From Gemmata massiliana (lineage in GTDB: Bacteria > Planctomycetota > Planctomycetia > Gemmatales > Gemmataceae), in NCBI RefSeq assembly GCF_901538265.1, contig NZ_LR593886.1, positions 9,631,738 through 9,695,737 on the forward strand: a DNA stretch of 64,000 nt, in the 5' to 3' direction. Each line of letters starts with the position of its first letter. Position 1 is the stretch's first letter. Shown here piece after piece: positions 18,637-28,335 of this stretch. Both the position numbers and the translations under genes were made by a program. The notes below the pieces were generated by a model. It was not told the DNA's origin, ran no database searches, and worked only from the letters and a program-made list of their open reading frames with translations.

Positions 18637-18951
18637 TCAGTTGTGCGCGTTGTGATCCGTGGTCGGCATGGTGACCGTACCGAGCGGCATGGTGAACTCG
18701 TTGATGATCGCTTCGTGCACGTTAAGCAGGAGCGCCCACAGTGAGCCACGGTCATCAAGGGTGATCGGGCCGCGTTCCGGGGCGTCTTCGTTCGCACCCG
18801 CGGGCTGTGACGGGAGGTAATACTCCCGCGTGACCGGGTCCAGTTCGCGCCCCTCGGAGTGCGGGTTCGGTTGCAGTCCCGGCGGGGCGGCCACGGTCGT
18901 TCCGCACACCACCAACGCGCCAATCGACCCCAGCAGCATTCGCCGCAGCAT
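18637..18951 (-). CDS. Small exported protein, unknown
   Basis: 104 residues from ATG 18951 (MLRRMLLGSIGALVV); the frame continues to a TTG at 18978. A signal peptide is clear (cleavage near TTVAAPPG). The mature part is short and polar: a proline-rich stretch with ELDPVTREYYLPSQPAG, then a helical segment SLWALLLNVHEAIINEF, ending in HNAHN. Not recognised; no domain or catalytic motif is visible. It is convergent with the phosphatase gene. Confidence 0.65.
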   Translation of the reverse strand: MLRRMLLGSIGALVVCGTTVAAPPGLQPNPHSEGRELDPVTREYYLPSQPAGANEDAPERGPITLDDRGSLWALLLNVHEAIINEFTMPLGTVTMPTTDHNAHN

Positions 18952-19314
18952 TCGCGTCCGTCCGTTAAGAGCAAACAACCCGATGCGGGTCCGTCGCGCA
19001 CTGGTTGTTCGGTTAGAAGGACGGCTCTATAACTGGTTCTCGGATTCCCGCAATGGGGAAACTGAGCGTCGCTTGAATTTCCACTCGCTCATTACTCTGC
19101 GGTCTGCCCATTCACCCGAAACTGCCACCGTGCCCACATTCAATTGCTTGTGACTACCGTGTGTGTCTTGCCTCGACTGCAGTAAACGATTCGCTTGACC
19201 GGTCCGAGCCGCCGGCTTACGATTATCTCCATCCCGCCAGAACGCGCCTTACCACCCGCGGGGGGCCACTGCCCCTCAACTCACCAGATTAACTCACCTC
19301 GGAGAGCCTCGACC

Positions 19315-21957
19315 ATGCGCCGGCTCGTGTTCGGCCTTGTGTGTTTCGCCGCGTCAGTCGCGATGGTCGGTTCGGCCGTGGCTCAACAACCGCCGCCCGG
19401 TCTGCCGTCCCCGCGCATTCAAAGCGTGTTCCCGAGTGGCGCGAAGGCCGGCACCAGCGTTGAAGTGACCGTGACGGGCTTCGACGTGGAGGAGCCGGAG
19501 AAGTTGCTGTTCTCGCACCCGGGCTTAAAGGGCGAGTACATCAGCCCGCCCAAAGAGGCGCCGGACCCGAAAGACCCGAAAAAAACGGTCCCGGCACCGA
19601 AGGTCAACCCGGCCGGTCCGCACAAGTTCAAAGTTACCGTCGCGCCCGATGCGCCACTCGGCGCGTTCGATGTGCGGTTCGTGGGAAAGTGGGGTGCGAG
19701 CAACCCGCGCGCGTTCGTCGTGGGCGACTTGGTTGACGTGAGCGAGAAGGAGCCGAATAACGACGTACCCGAAGCGCAACGGATCGAGATCGGGACCACG
19801 GTAAACGGCATAATCTCCAACCCCACGGACGTGGACTACACCGCGTTCACGGGGAAGAAGGGCCAGCGCGTCATCGTTTCCTGCCAGGCGTCGTCGATCG
19901 ACAGCAAAGCGGAACCGATGATCGAGATCTTCAACGCGAGCGGGCGCAAGCTCACGACCAACCGCAACTACCACGGCAACGACGCGGTCGCTGACATCGT
20001 GCTCCCTGCAGACGGCGACTACTTCGTTCGACTGTTCCAGTTCACTTACACCGCGGGCGGGCCGGATTACTTCTACCGATTGAGCGTGAGCACCGCGCCG
20101 TGGATCGACGCCGTGTTTCCACCGGTCGTCGAAGCGGGCAAGCCCACGCAGGTCACGCTCTACGGGCGCAACCTGCCCGGCGGTCAACCCGCGGAGGGTT
20201 ACACCGCGGACGGGCGCCCGCTCGAACAACTCACGGTCACGATCACCCCACCGGCCGACGCGACCGCAAACACGAAGTTGACCAGCCTCACACACGTCGA
20301 GCCGGTTGGCGCGCTTCAGGACGGCTTCGCGTACAGTTTGAAAGGGCCGAACGGTACGTCCAATCCCGTCACGATCTACTTCGCGCGCAACAAGCTCGTC
20401 GTGAAAGCGAAAGCTGCCGGATCGCCGGACGCTGCGGAGGTCGTTCCCACGGGAAGTGAAGTGGCCGGATTTCTCACAAAGAAGGGCGAGAAAGATTGGA
20501 TCGCGTTCAATGCGAAAAAGGGTGAGAAGGTCACCATCGAACTCGCGGCCGAGCGGATCGGCGCGAGCGGCGATTTCTACTTCTCGGTGCGCGACGGCAA
20601 AGACCCGAAGCGCGACCTCAGCGGCGAGCAGGACGATGACAACGACACGCTCCACCCGTTCGGGTTCTACTCGCGCAGTAGCGACCCGGGACCGCATCAG
20701 TTCACAGCGCCCGAGGACGGCAAATACCTGATCGCGGTCGCGTGCCGCGAATCGGGCTATCTGAGCGGCCCAAAAGCCATGTACCGGCTGCGGATCGGTC
20801 AACCGGTGCCGGACTTTCGTGCGGTGGTGATGTCGTACAGTCGCTTCTACCAGACCGGTTCGGCCGCGTGGCAGGGCGGCTCGCAGGCGTATTACGTGTT
20901 CGCGCAGCGCCAGGACGGTTACACGGGTGCAATCGCGGTCACGGTGGACGGTCTGCCGGCGGGTGTAACGGCACAGCCGCTCACCATCGGGCCGGCCGTG
21001 CGCTGGGGACTGTTGGTACTCGACGTCGCGCCCGGCGCCGCACCCACGACAACGGCCTTTACCGTGAAACTCACCGGTACGGACAACGCGGGCAAGACGC
21101 TCGTTCGGTCGGCGCGTCCGGCGTCGGTGACGTGGGGATTGCCACAGCCGGATCAACAGATCCCGGTGGTATCGAGACTGGACCAGTCACTCGTGATCGC
21201 GGTTCGTCCGGAGAAGGTGCCCTTCAGCATCAAAGCCGACCTCGCGAATACGGTTGTGAAGCCGGCCACGGGCAAGGAAGATAAGGTGAAAGGCCCGGTC
21301 ATCGTGATGCGCCAGGGCGACAAATCGACCGTTCCCGTGAAGGTCGAGTGGGGCGGGGCGGAGAAGCCGAACGTTACGCTCGTCGCCGAACCAATGGCCC
21401 AGAACCAACAGAGTTCGCCGGTATCCGTTCAGATCACGGCCCAACCGACCAAGGACAAGCCGGAAGTGATGGTGAACGTGGACGCGAAGTCCAACGCGGT
21501 GCCCGGCGCGTATACCGTCGTGCTTCGCGGGAACACGCAGGTGCAGTTCGCAAAAGACCCGATGGCGAAATCAAAGCCAACCATCCCGGCCGAAGCCTTC
21601 AGTACACCGATCCAGGTTCTCGTGATTCCCAGCGCGCTGGGCCGGTTCACGACGGGGCCGCTCCCGAACAACACGCTCAAACTCGGTAGCAGCACCGAAC
21701 TGCCGATCAAAGTCGAGCGGATGCACGACTTCGCGGGAGAATACAAAGTGACGTTTGTTCCCGAAAAGGATGCGACCAGTGTAACGGCCGCCGAGGTCGC
21801 CATTCCCGCGGGCAAGGACGAAGTGAAACTCGTGCTGAAGACCGCGGCCGACGCCAAGCCCGGCGCGCTGGCCGGTACCGTCGTGGTCACGGCTCTGTTC
21901 GCGGGTAAGTACCCGGTGACTTACGAGAACAAGGTGAGCTTCAATCTGGCCAAGTGA
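19315..21957 (+). CDS. Large exported protein with IPT/TIG-like and PPC-like domains
   Basis: 880 residues. ATG 19315 has GGAGAG about 8 nt upstream and begins a clear signal peptide ending near GSAVAQQ. An N-terminal IPT/TIG-like region (PRIQSVFPSGAKAGTSVEVT, about 32-51) is followed by a bacterial pre-peptidase C-terminal (PPC) domain (SEKEPNNDVPEAQRIEIGTT to about 250; DYFVRLFQFTYTAGGPDYFY). A second PPC-like block lies near 400-520 (GEKDWIAFNAKKGEKVTIEL). No protease domain is present, although the family is often named after proteases. Probably a surface or periplasmic beta-rich adhesion or scaffolding protein. The WD40/cytochrome gene follows after 79 bp and is likely co-transcribed. 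Confidence 0.85.
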   Translation: MRRLVFGLVCFAASVAMVGSAVAQQPPPGLPSPRIQSVFPSGAKAGTSVEVTVTGFDVEEPEKLLFSHPGLKGEYISPPKEAPDPKDPKKTVPAPKVNPAGPHKFKVTVAPDAPLGAFDVRFVGKWGASNPRAFVVGDLVDVSEKEPNNDVPEAQRIEIGTTVNGIISNPTDVDYTAFTGKKGQRVIVSCQASSIDSKAEPMIEIFNASGRKLTTNRNYHGNDAVADIVLPADGDYFVRLFQFTYTAGGPDYFYRLSVSTAPWIDAVFPPVVEAGKPTQVTLYGRNLPGGQPAEGYTADGRPLEQLTVTITPPADATANTKLTSLTHVEPVGALQDGFAYSLKGPNGTSNPVTIYFARNKLVVKAKAAGSPDAAEVVPTGSEVAGFLTKKGEKDWIAFNAKKGEKVTIELAAERIGASGDFYFSVRDGKDPKRDLSGEQDDDNDTLHPFGFYSRSSDPGPHQFTAPEDGKYLIAVACRESGYLSGPKAMYRLRIGQPVPDFRAVVMSYSRFYQTGSAAWQGGSQAYYVFAQRQDGYTGAIAVTVDGLPAGVTAQPLTIGPAVRWGLLVLDVAPGAAPTTTAFTVKLTGTDNAGKTLVRSARPASVTWGLPQPDQQIPVVSRLDQSLVIAVRPEKVPFSIKADLANTVVKPATGKEDKVKGPVIVMRQGDKSTVPVKVEWGGAEKPNVTLVAEPMAQNQQSSPVSVQITAQPTKDKPEVMVNVDAKSNAVPGAYTVVLRGNTQVQFAKDPMAKSKPTIPAEAFSTPIQVLVIPSALGRFTTGPLPNNTLKLGSSTELPIKVERMHDFAGEYKVTFVPEKDATSVTAAEVAIPAGKDEVKLVLKTAADAKPGALAGTVVVTALFAGKYPVTYENKVSFNLAK

Positions 21958-22036
21958 CCGGTTCCGCAGCCCGATGGGTCGCAAGGAACCGCCCGACATA
22001 CCATCCGTACATCCGAGGATCTGGAGACTCAACACC

Positions 22037-23533
22037 ATGCGCCGATCCGTTGCGCTCGTACTGGCGCTGCTGGCCGCTCCGAGCTTCGCCCAGGAACCGA
22101 AAAAGGACACCAAGAATGCGTACCCGCCGATCCCGGTGGTCGATCTGAAGCGGAAAGAGCCGGTCGAGTACGGGAAGGACATCGAGCCGATCTTCGAGAA
22201 GAAGTGCCTCGTGTGCCACTCCGGGACCGAGTTGAGCGGCAAGTACGACATGGGCACCCACGAAAAGGTGCTCAAGGGCGGGAAACGCGGGGCCGCGGTG
22301 GTGCCGGGCAAATCGGCCGAGAGCAACCTCTTCCTGCTCTGCTCGCGGCAGAAGTTGCCGATGATGCCGCCGAAGGGCGATGAGCCCCTCACCTCGCAAG
22401 AGCTGTCGCTCATCAAGTTGTGGATCGACGAGGGCGCGAAGGCTCCCACCACGATGAAGGTGAAGGAAAAGATCGTCGTAAACCTGCCGGCGGCCCTGGT
22501 GAAGCCGGTCCGGGCGCTCGCGGTTTCCCCGGACGGGAAGGCCATCGCCGCGAGCCGCGGGAACCAGATCAACGTCTTCGCGCTAAAGATCACCCCGGCC
22601 GACAAGAAGGGCGGTCCGGAGAAGAAGGAGTGGGAATACGCGAAATCGTTCTTCGACCCGCAACTGAAGACGCCGGACGGTAAACCCGCGAAGGCCGCCC
22701 ACATCTCACTCGTCGAGTCGATGGCCTTCTCCCCGGACGGGAAGACGCTCGCCACTGGCAGTTTCCAAGAGTTGACCTTGTGGGACGTCGAGAAGGGTGA
22801 GCCGAAGCAGCGGATCACCGGTTTCGTGGACCGGGTGTGCGCGATCGGGTTCTCTGCTGACGGCAAGAAGTTCGTGACCGGCGGTGGCGCCCCGACCGAG
22901 GACGGCGAGATCAAGATCTTCGATACGGCGACCGGCAAACTGATCTGGGAAATCAAGGCCGGTCACAGCGACACCGTGTTCGGCGTCGCGTTCAGTCCGG
23001 ACGGGCTGTTGCTCGCAACTTGCGGCGCGGACAAATTCGTGAAGGTGTTCGAGATGCCGCACGCGGGTTTGGGGTGGCCGTTCCCGCCCGGCCCCAAAGC
23101 CCCGCGATTCGCCAAGTCGTTCGAGGGTCACACGCACCACGTGATGGGGATCGGCTGGACGCCGGACGGCAAGAAGATCGCGAGCTGCGGCGCGGACAAC
23201 TTCGTGAAGGTGTGGGACTACGAGAAGGGCGAAAAGATCCGCGACATGCAGGGACACCAGAAGCAGGTCACGTCGCTCTTCTTCGTGGGCAAGTCGACGC
23301 AGTTCGTGACGGGCAGCGGCGACGCGAGCGTCCGCATGTGGAACGCGGACAATGGAGGAAACGTGCGATCGTTCCCCGGCGCGGCCGACTTCGTGTACGT
23401 GGTGAGCGCGAGCACGGACGGCACCGTGGTCGCGAGCGGCTGCGAGGACGGTGTCGTCCGCGTGTACAACGGTACCAACGGCACGCTGATGAAAGCGGCG
23501 CTCCCGCCCGACGCCGAACCGAAGAAGAAGTGA
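22037..23533 (+). CDS. Planctomycete cytochrome-c domain and WD40-repeat protein
   Basis: 498 residues from ATG 22037, with a signal peptide (MRRSVALVLALLAAPSFAQ). A c-type heme site CLVCH is at 57-61 in the PSCyt1-like segment (DIEPIFEKKCLVCHSG), with a candidate methionine ligand in LPMMPPKGDEPL. Residues about 170-490 form WD40 repeats (VESMAFSPDGKTLATGSFQE, VFGVAFSPDGLLLATCGADK, VMGIGWTPDGKKIASCGADN), probably one seven-blade propeller. Export plus heme suggests periplasmic electron transfer or sensing on a propeller platform; the partner is unknown. It forms a pair with the preceding PPC-domain gene. Confidence 0.93.
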   Translation: MRRSVALVLALLAAPSFAQEPKKDTKNAYPPIPVVDLKRKEPVEYGKDIEPIFEKKCLVCHSGTELSGKYDMGTHEKVLKGGKRGAAVVPGKSAESNLFLLCSRQKLPMMPPKGDEPLTSQELSLIKLWIDEGAKAPTTMKVKEKIVVNLPAALVKPVRALAVSPDGKAIAASRGNQINVFALKITPADKKGGPEKKEWEYAKSFFDPQLKTPDGKPAKAAHISLVESMAFSPDGKTLATGSFQELTLWDVEKGEPKQRITGFVDRVCAIGFSADGKKFVTGGGAPTEDGEIKIFDTATGKLIWEIKAGHSDTVFGVAFSPDGLLLATCGADKFVKVFEMPHAGLGWPFPPGPKAPRFAKSFEGHTHHVMGIGWTPDGKKIASCGADNFVKVWDYEKGEKIRDMQGHQKQVTSLFFVGKSTQFVTGSGDASVRMWNADNGGNVRSFPGAADFVYVVSASTDGTVVASGCEDGVVRVYNGTNGTLMKAALPPDAEPKKK

Positions 23534-23541
23534 TTGCTCCT

Positions 23542-23603
23542 CCGCTCGTAGGCACCCGTCGTTCGCCACAAGATCCAAGCGAACCACGAGTGCCTACGAG
23601 CGG
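23542..23603. terminator. Imperfect 24-bp inverted repeat, likely terminator
   Basis: Arms 23542-23565 and 23580-23603 (outer part CCGCTCGTAGGCAC) pair with two mismatches around a 14-nt loop, 9 bp after the WD40/cytochrome stop codon. Confidence 0.65.
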
Positions 23604-23768
23604 GCACATTTCCTCCAACCACCTCGTTTAGACGGGATCAGCTCCCTCACTTTCAAACGCCATTCGCTTGGACTTGACCCCGACACTTCTCCTTCGCTAT
23701 CCGCCTGACACACCCAGACCCGACGAACCCGACCCGAGCTTTCCCGTCACCGACCGCGGAGGTGGGCC

Positions 23769-24698
23769 TTGCGCGCGTGGAAGAAATCACCGCTGTTTCT
23801 CTTGGTCCTGCTCTGCGGGTGTACGACCGGGTTCGACCGGGCCGCGCTCGAAGAGCGCCTGAAGGACGGGTCGATTCAGATGCCCGATTCGAGCATCGCC
23901 GAGGCGCGCGGGCTGAAGCCGCAGCTCCGGTTCCCGTGCCGGATCGCGGTGTACCTCCAGCCCGACGGCCACGACTGGCGCTGGACGCCAGAAGACAAGG
24001 CCGTGATGGAATCGTGGGCCGAGACGCTCCGGAAGGAGAAGATCGCGACCGACGTGTTCCCGCTGCCCGAAATGCTCGCGGGCAAAAGCAGCAAAAGCGA
24101 CTTGAAGGATCTGCGGCTCGCGGCCGCCAAGTGCGGGGCCGACGTGCTGCTCGTGATTAACGGCGCGGCCCAAACCGACAGTTACAAGAATTTCGCGGCG
24201 GTGTTCAACCTGACCCTCGTAGGCGGCTATGTCATCCCGGGCAGCCACAAGGATTCGCTGTTCATGCTCGAAGGCGTGCTCCTTGATGTGGACAACAGCT
24301 ACATCTACACCGGCATGCAGGCTGAGGGTGTGGGGAAGATCGTGCGCCCGACGTTCGTGATCGAGGACAAGGACTCCATCGCGCTGGCGAAGACAAAAGC
24401 GCTCACGCAGTTCGGCGACGAAGTGCTGAAGCGGATGCGCCGACTCGCGGCCAACCCCGTACCTACCCCGACCATCAGCGTTCCCGTCGGCCCGACGCGC
24501 ACTGCGGAGCCAACTGCAGTGAACGCGGTCAGACCGGCGCCGGCTCCCGTCTCGGACGTTCCCGCAATCAAGCCGACACCGAGTCTCCTGCCCGGTGGCA
24601 TCTTCGCGACGGGCGCGGATGCTCCTCCACGTCGCGACCCGATCAACAACGCGGGCGGCGTCATGACCGGGATCACCGCGCCGCGCCCCAACCCGTAG
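23769..24698 (+). CDS. Lipoprotein of unknown function
   Basis: 309 residues. The start is TTG 23769, supported by a strong GGAGGTG ribosome-binding site about 8 nt upstream. The lipobox LLCGC (cysteine about 18) predicts lipid attachment. Residues about 45-200 look like an alpha/beta domain (LKPQLRFPCRIAVYLQPDGH, CGADVLLVINGAAQTDSYKN); the style resembles outer-membrane lipoproteins that assemble accessory components, but this is a guess. The C-terminal 80 residues are proline-rich and disordered. Confidence 0.78.
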   Translation: MRAWKKSPLFLLVLLCGCTTGFDRAALEERLKDGSIQMPDSSIAEARGLKPQLRFPCRIAVYLQPDGHDWRWTPEDKAVMESWAETLRKEKIATDVFPLPEMLAGKSSKSDLKDLRLAAAKCGADVLLVINGAAQTDSYKNFAAVFNLTLVGGYVIPGSHKDSLFMLEGVLLDVDNSYIYTGMQAEGVGKIVRPTFVIEDKDSIALAKTKALTQFGDEVLKRMRRLAANPVPTPTISVPVGPTRTAEPTAVNAVRPAPAPVSDVPAIKPTPSLLPGGIFATGADAPPRRDPINNAGGVMTGITAPRPNP

Positions 24699-24712
24699 TG
24701 CCTGAAAGTAAT

Positions 24713-24748
24713 GTGTCCCGTGATCGCTATGACGATCTCGGGACGCAC
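24713..24748. terminator. Hairpin between two convergent lipoprotein genes
   Basis: GTGTCCCGTGATCG (24713-24726) pairs with CGATCTCGGGACGCAC (24733-24748), with one mismatch and one bulge, around CTATGA. It lies in the 73-bp space between convergent stop codons. Confidence 0.6.
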
Positions 24749-24771
24749 GTACTACCGACGTTGAAGCCGAG

Positions 24772-25608
24772 CTAGCGCCCCATTCGCCCACCACCGCGGC
24801 CTCCTCCACCTCCTCGGCGCCCACCGCCCTGTCCACTTGGACTAGCACGTTGACTGCGTTCTGACTCACCCCCACCCAACGTGCGCCGGATCGCGTCTAA
24901 ATCCGCGCTGGTGCCGACTACGAACGACACATCAGTGCCTTCGCGCCGAACCCAGCGCAGGGCGATTTCCTCGTTCTTCGCCTCTTTCGGCAGTGGTGTA
25001 CCGTCCGCAAACTTGGCGACGATGTCTGGCCCGCTGCCCAGTCCGAACACGGCCGGGCCTTCCACCCGGACAACTCCGTTCTCGGGCACGGTGTACGAGA
25101 ATGCGCGCTGACCCGCGGGCCACGACCCGTCCGCGCGCACGCGGATCTCCGCCTTGATGGTCCCTCGGAATCCGACCGGTAGTACGAGTTCGGCCGTCGG
25201 CCGCGGCCCCGCGAACACGTCTATAGTCACCTCGAGCGGCGGCCCCGTGTACGGGTGGAATCGTTTGGTCGACGCCAGAGCGTCTACAACGTCGTGTGGT
25301 AGTGTCGTTTGCGTTGGGAGGTGATTAGGAGCAGTTACTTCAACCATCACACCGCCCTCGTCCGGCGGGGCGAGGCGCGTGTGGGCGATCCCGTCCGCGC
25401 CGGCCGTGATGGTCTGGTCCCGCTCCTCGCTGTGTGAACCGAAGCGCCAAACGCGAACGATTGCCGCGGGAACGGGCGCTTGAGTTTCCGCGTCGCGAAC
25501 GCGAACAGTAAGCGGGGTAGACGGCTGGAACGTCTGGCACCCGGTCGCGCAAGCGGCCAGGACCAGACTCAGGTGCGCCAGACAACTGGCGCGGGAACGG
25601 GTCCGCAC
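24772..25608 (-). CDS. Lipoprotein with carboxypeptidase-regulatory-like beta domain and Gly/Arg tail
   Basis: 278 residues. Start GTG 25608 has AGGAAC about 7 nt upstream and places a lipoprotein signal at the N-terminus (SLVLAACATGC; either cysteine could be lipidated). Residues about 32-110 (LTVRVRDAETQAPVPAAIVR VWR, then VMVEVTAPNHLPTQTTL) look like a carboxypeptidase-regulatory or transthyretin-like beta-sandwich. The last 25 residues are almost only Gly, Arg, Gln and Ser (RRGGGGGRGGGRMGR), an unusual charged low-complexity tail. Not otherwise recognised. Confidence 0.75.
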   Translation of the reverse strand: MRTRSRASCLAHLSLVLAACATGCQTFQPSTPLTVRVRDAETQAPVPAAIVRVWRFGSHSEERDQTITAGADGIAHTRLAPPDEGGVMVEVTAPNHLPTQTTLPHDVVDALASTKRFHPYTGPPLEVTIDVFAGPRPTAELVLPVGFRGTIKAEIRVRADGSWPAGQRAFSYTVPENGVVRVEGPAVFGLGSGPDIVAKFADGTPLPKEAKNEEIALRWVRREGTDVSFVVGTSADLDAIRRTLGGGESERSQRASPSGQGGGRRGGGGGRGGGRMGR

Positions 25609-25835
25609 GATTTGTTCCTCAACTGTTGGCGCTGAGTTCGCCCCGGTAGCATGGCGGGGCGGTAGCGGACCCAAGCGTCAACTGCCTCGAATGGCCTGCG
25701 ATATGCCGCGGATTGTGGAACCTGTCAATCCGCTGGGTGATTAAAAATGGCGACCAAAGATGAGCGCCGATTAATTAGACACCCGTGAGTCACACACGGC
25801 ACGTTCGTGGCAGTGGCTTGGCTGCCGAACATCGG

Positions 25836-28232
25836 TCACTGCTGCTCCGTAGAGAACCAGACCTTGGACCAGTATTCGCGGCTGTATTCGCCGGTCGGTT
25901 GCGTGAACGCGGTCGGTGGGAGTTTGCTGAATACGTCCTTCATCTCGTCGCGCATCCGGGCGAGTTCGGCCGGCTTGTCGAGCTTCTCGTAAGCCTTGTA
26001 CATCAGGCTCAGAATGATGAGTTCCTCGACCGTTCCCTTGTACCGGTCCCGGAGCACAGCGCCTTCAAAGAGCAAATTCTGGGCCTGCGTTCTGTCTTGC
26101 ATCTGCTGGTAGGATTGCAGCACCCGAAGCGAAGCCTGGAGCCGTAACCACGCTTCGCGATCGGTCAACTTTCCACCGCGCTTCTGAGCGGCGCTGTCAC
26201 AGTCCGTAACGATTTCTTTGAACGTGGTCACAGCATCAGTCCGCAACTTCTGCGCCTCTGGCGGGCTGAGAGTGGCCGCGCGCTGGAGCAGGCACACGCC
26301 GAGCAAGAGTTTGGCGAGCTGCGATTCCGGGCCATCCTTGTAGAGCGCGAGTTGTGCGCGGAGCCGCGCCTCCGCGTCGGCGAAGTTCTTCTGTTGGATC
26401 AGATCGTTCGCCAGTTCGGTCAGCGCGCGCTCGTGGTACTCGCGCTCGTTTGGTGCGATGTTCTGTTGCTTGGCGATCTGCTCGAACAGCGCGCGGCCCA
26501 CGGGAACCAGTCCCGGGTGCCGCGAGTCCACGAACTGCCGTGCGAGCCGGTACCGCGTGGCGGTCGAGGCGGTGCCGGGAGTAACCAGAAGCTCTCGGAA
26601 GACCTTCCACACTTCGCCGGTCTGCTTGGATTCGAGCATCGCGTCGGCCAAATCTGATAGCAGCGGTCCGAGGGCCGGTTCCGGAATTCCGGGCAGCTTC
26701 GCGGCTTCTTTTAGGCGCGTTGCGGCCAGCGCGGGTTCGTCCGCTTGACGGTACAGCGCGGCTGCCCGGCGGAGCATTTCGAGTTTGCCGTCGGTCTTGG
26801 GCTGGAACTCCGCGAGCGCGACGAACTCGTCGGCTGCGTCCTTGAGCTTCGGCTTCGCGTTGCCGTTGGATTTTTTGAGTACCGCGCCCCAGGTAGCCAG
26901 TACATCCGCGCGCCGTTCGCGGTCGCGCGGCGACGGCGCAACCGCGGCATACGTTTCCGCCACCTTGAGCGCCTGCTCGAACGCGCCGTCCGCGAGAAGC
27001 GTCGTGACGCCCAACTCGAACGCGGCCTGCACTTCCGTGACCGGCACGAGTTCGCTCTTGTACTCGGCCGCGGACTTCACCCCCCGCACCGCGTCCGTGA
27101 GCAGATCGGCCGCGAGCTTGTGGCGGCTCGGGTCCGGGGAGTGGAGGTGCAGGTCCGCGAGCTGGACCGCGGCCGCGGTCGCCTCGGCCCCCGTTCCCCT
27201 GGCTGCTTCTTCAAAATACTTGGTCGCGGCGTCGCGGTCGTTCGCCCGAATCTTGCAGAGCGCGAGGTCATAGGCGGCACCAGTGCGGTAGTACACGGGA
27301 ATGCCGGGAATAGTGCGGAGCACCTCCAGTTCCTTCGCCGCCCCGAGGAAATCACCGTCGGCCATGAGTGCGCGGGCCAGCCCCGCTTTTGCCGGCGCAA
27401 GCACTTCGGCCGGGGAGTCTCCGCCGACCTGTGCGAGCCACTTGCGCGCCTGATCGTACTCGTGAAGTTCCAGGTAGATCGCACCGAGCCGAAGGCGCGC
27501 CCGGGACAGCGCGGCCTGCGGAGTAGAGGTGCCCGCGCTCACGAGGTACTGCGTGAGCGACGTCCGTGCGAGCGCGAGGTCCTGCGGGTTCCGACGCAGG
27601 GCCAGTTCCGCGATCAGGCGCCGCGTTTCGCCGCCCTCTTCGCCCGGTGGCGGTGCTGAGAGTACCTGGATCAGCAGCGCAACGAGATCGGCATTCGGCG
27701 CTTCGGCCGGTAGCCCGATCGCGGCGCGCACCTTGGCCGACCGGAAATCGAGTTTCGGCCGGTCGGCGGAATCACGGAGCTGCTCGGATGTTACCAGAGC
27801 GAAATGCTGTTGAGCGAGGGTCCAGTACCCGCGGGCCTCGTCCGCCGATGCGGTGATCTCCGCGAGCCGCACGTACCCACTCCCGAGGTGGAACCGGCCC
27901 CGGGGCGCGTGCTCGGGGAACATTTCCACACCCGCCGCGACCTTACTCAGTTGCGATTTCAAATCAATCGGGTCCGGCGAGAGTTTCTCGTAACTGGCCT
28001 TGAGCGCGTCGATGTCTCGGGTAAACACCGACGGCGGATCGTTCCGGCCGATCGGCAACCAGCCCTTCCACGCGGACACAAACACCGCGATCCCGATCAG
28101 GAGAACGGGCAGTTGCCACAGGTGCCGCGTCGGGTCCGTGGAATGGGAAGCAGCGGTTCGACCGCCCGCCTGCGCGGGGCCGCTGAAGGCACCACTGTGG
28201 GCGGTCGGGAGCGGGGCCGTGTCCGTGGCCAT
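25836..28232 (-). CDS. Membrane-anchored TPR-repeat protein
   Basis: 798 residues. An N-terminal disordered segment precedes one transmembrane helix (about 39-58, LWQLPVLLIGIAVFVSAWKG). The rest is helical with tetratricopeptide-like repeats (LGAIYLELHEYDQARKWLAQ, AYDLALCKIRANDRDAATKY, AALYRQADEPALAATRLKEA). TPR arrays bind other proteins, so this is probably a periplasmic scaffold or assembly factor. The partner is unknown. It lies 103 bp downstream of rsmB on the same strand. Confidence 0.85.
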   Translation of the reverse strand: MATDTAPLPTAHSGAFSGPAQAGGRTAASHSTDPTRHLWQLPVLLIGIAVFVSAWKGWLPIGRNDPPSVFTRDIDALKASYEKLSPDPIDLKSQLSKVAAGVEMFPEHAPRGRFHLGSGYVRLAEITASADEARGYWTLAQQHFALVTSEQLRDSADRPKLDFRSAKVRAAIGLPAEAPNADLVALLIQVLSAPPPGEEGGETRRLIAELALRRNPQDLALARTSLTQYLVSAGTSTPQAALSRARLRLGAIYLELHEYDQARKWLAQVGGDSPAEVLAPAKAGLARALMADGDFLGAAKELEVLRTIPGIPVYYRTGAAYDLALCKIRANDRDAATKYFEEAARGTGAEATAAAVQLADLHLHSPDPSRHKLAADLLTDAVRGVKSAAEYKSELVPVTEVQAAFELGVTTLLADGAFEQALKVAETYAAVAPSPRDRERRADVLATWGAVLKKSNGNAKPKLKDAADEFVALAEFQPKTDGKLEMLRRAAALYRQADEPALAATRLKEAAKLPGIPEPALGPLLSDLADAMLESKQTGEVWKVFRELLVTPGTASTATRYRLARQFVDSRHPGLVPVGRALFEQIAKQQNIAPNEREYHERALTELANDLIQQKNFADAEARLRAQLALYKDGPESQLAKLLLGVCLLQRAATLSPPEAQKLRTDAVTTFKEIVTDCDSAAQKRGGKLTDREAWLRLQASLRVLQSYQQMQDRTQAQNLLFEGAVLRDRYKGTVEELIILSLMYKAYEKLDKPAELARMRDEMKDVFSKLPPTAFTQPTGEYSREYWSKVWFSTEQQ

Positions 28233-28335
28233 AAACGTGTCCCGTTATGGGGCGCGAAAATCCGAACCGAGAGTAGAACGGGTGAGAGCGGCGCGAGTCA
28301 AGGCCAACCGCGCGCCGATGAAGAGTGCTGAGTGC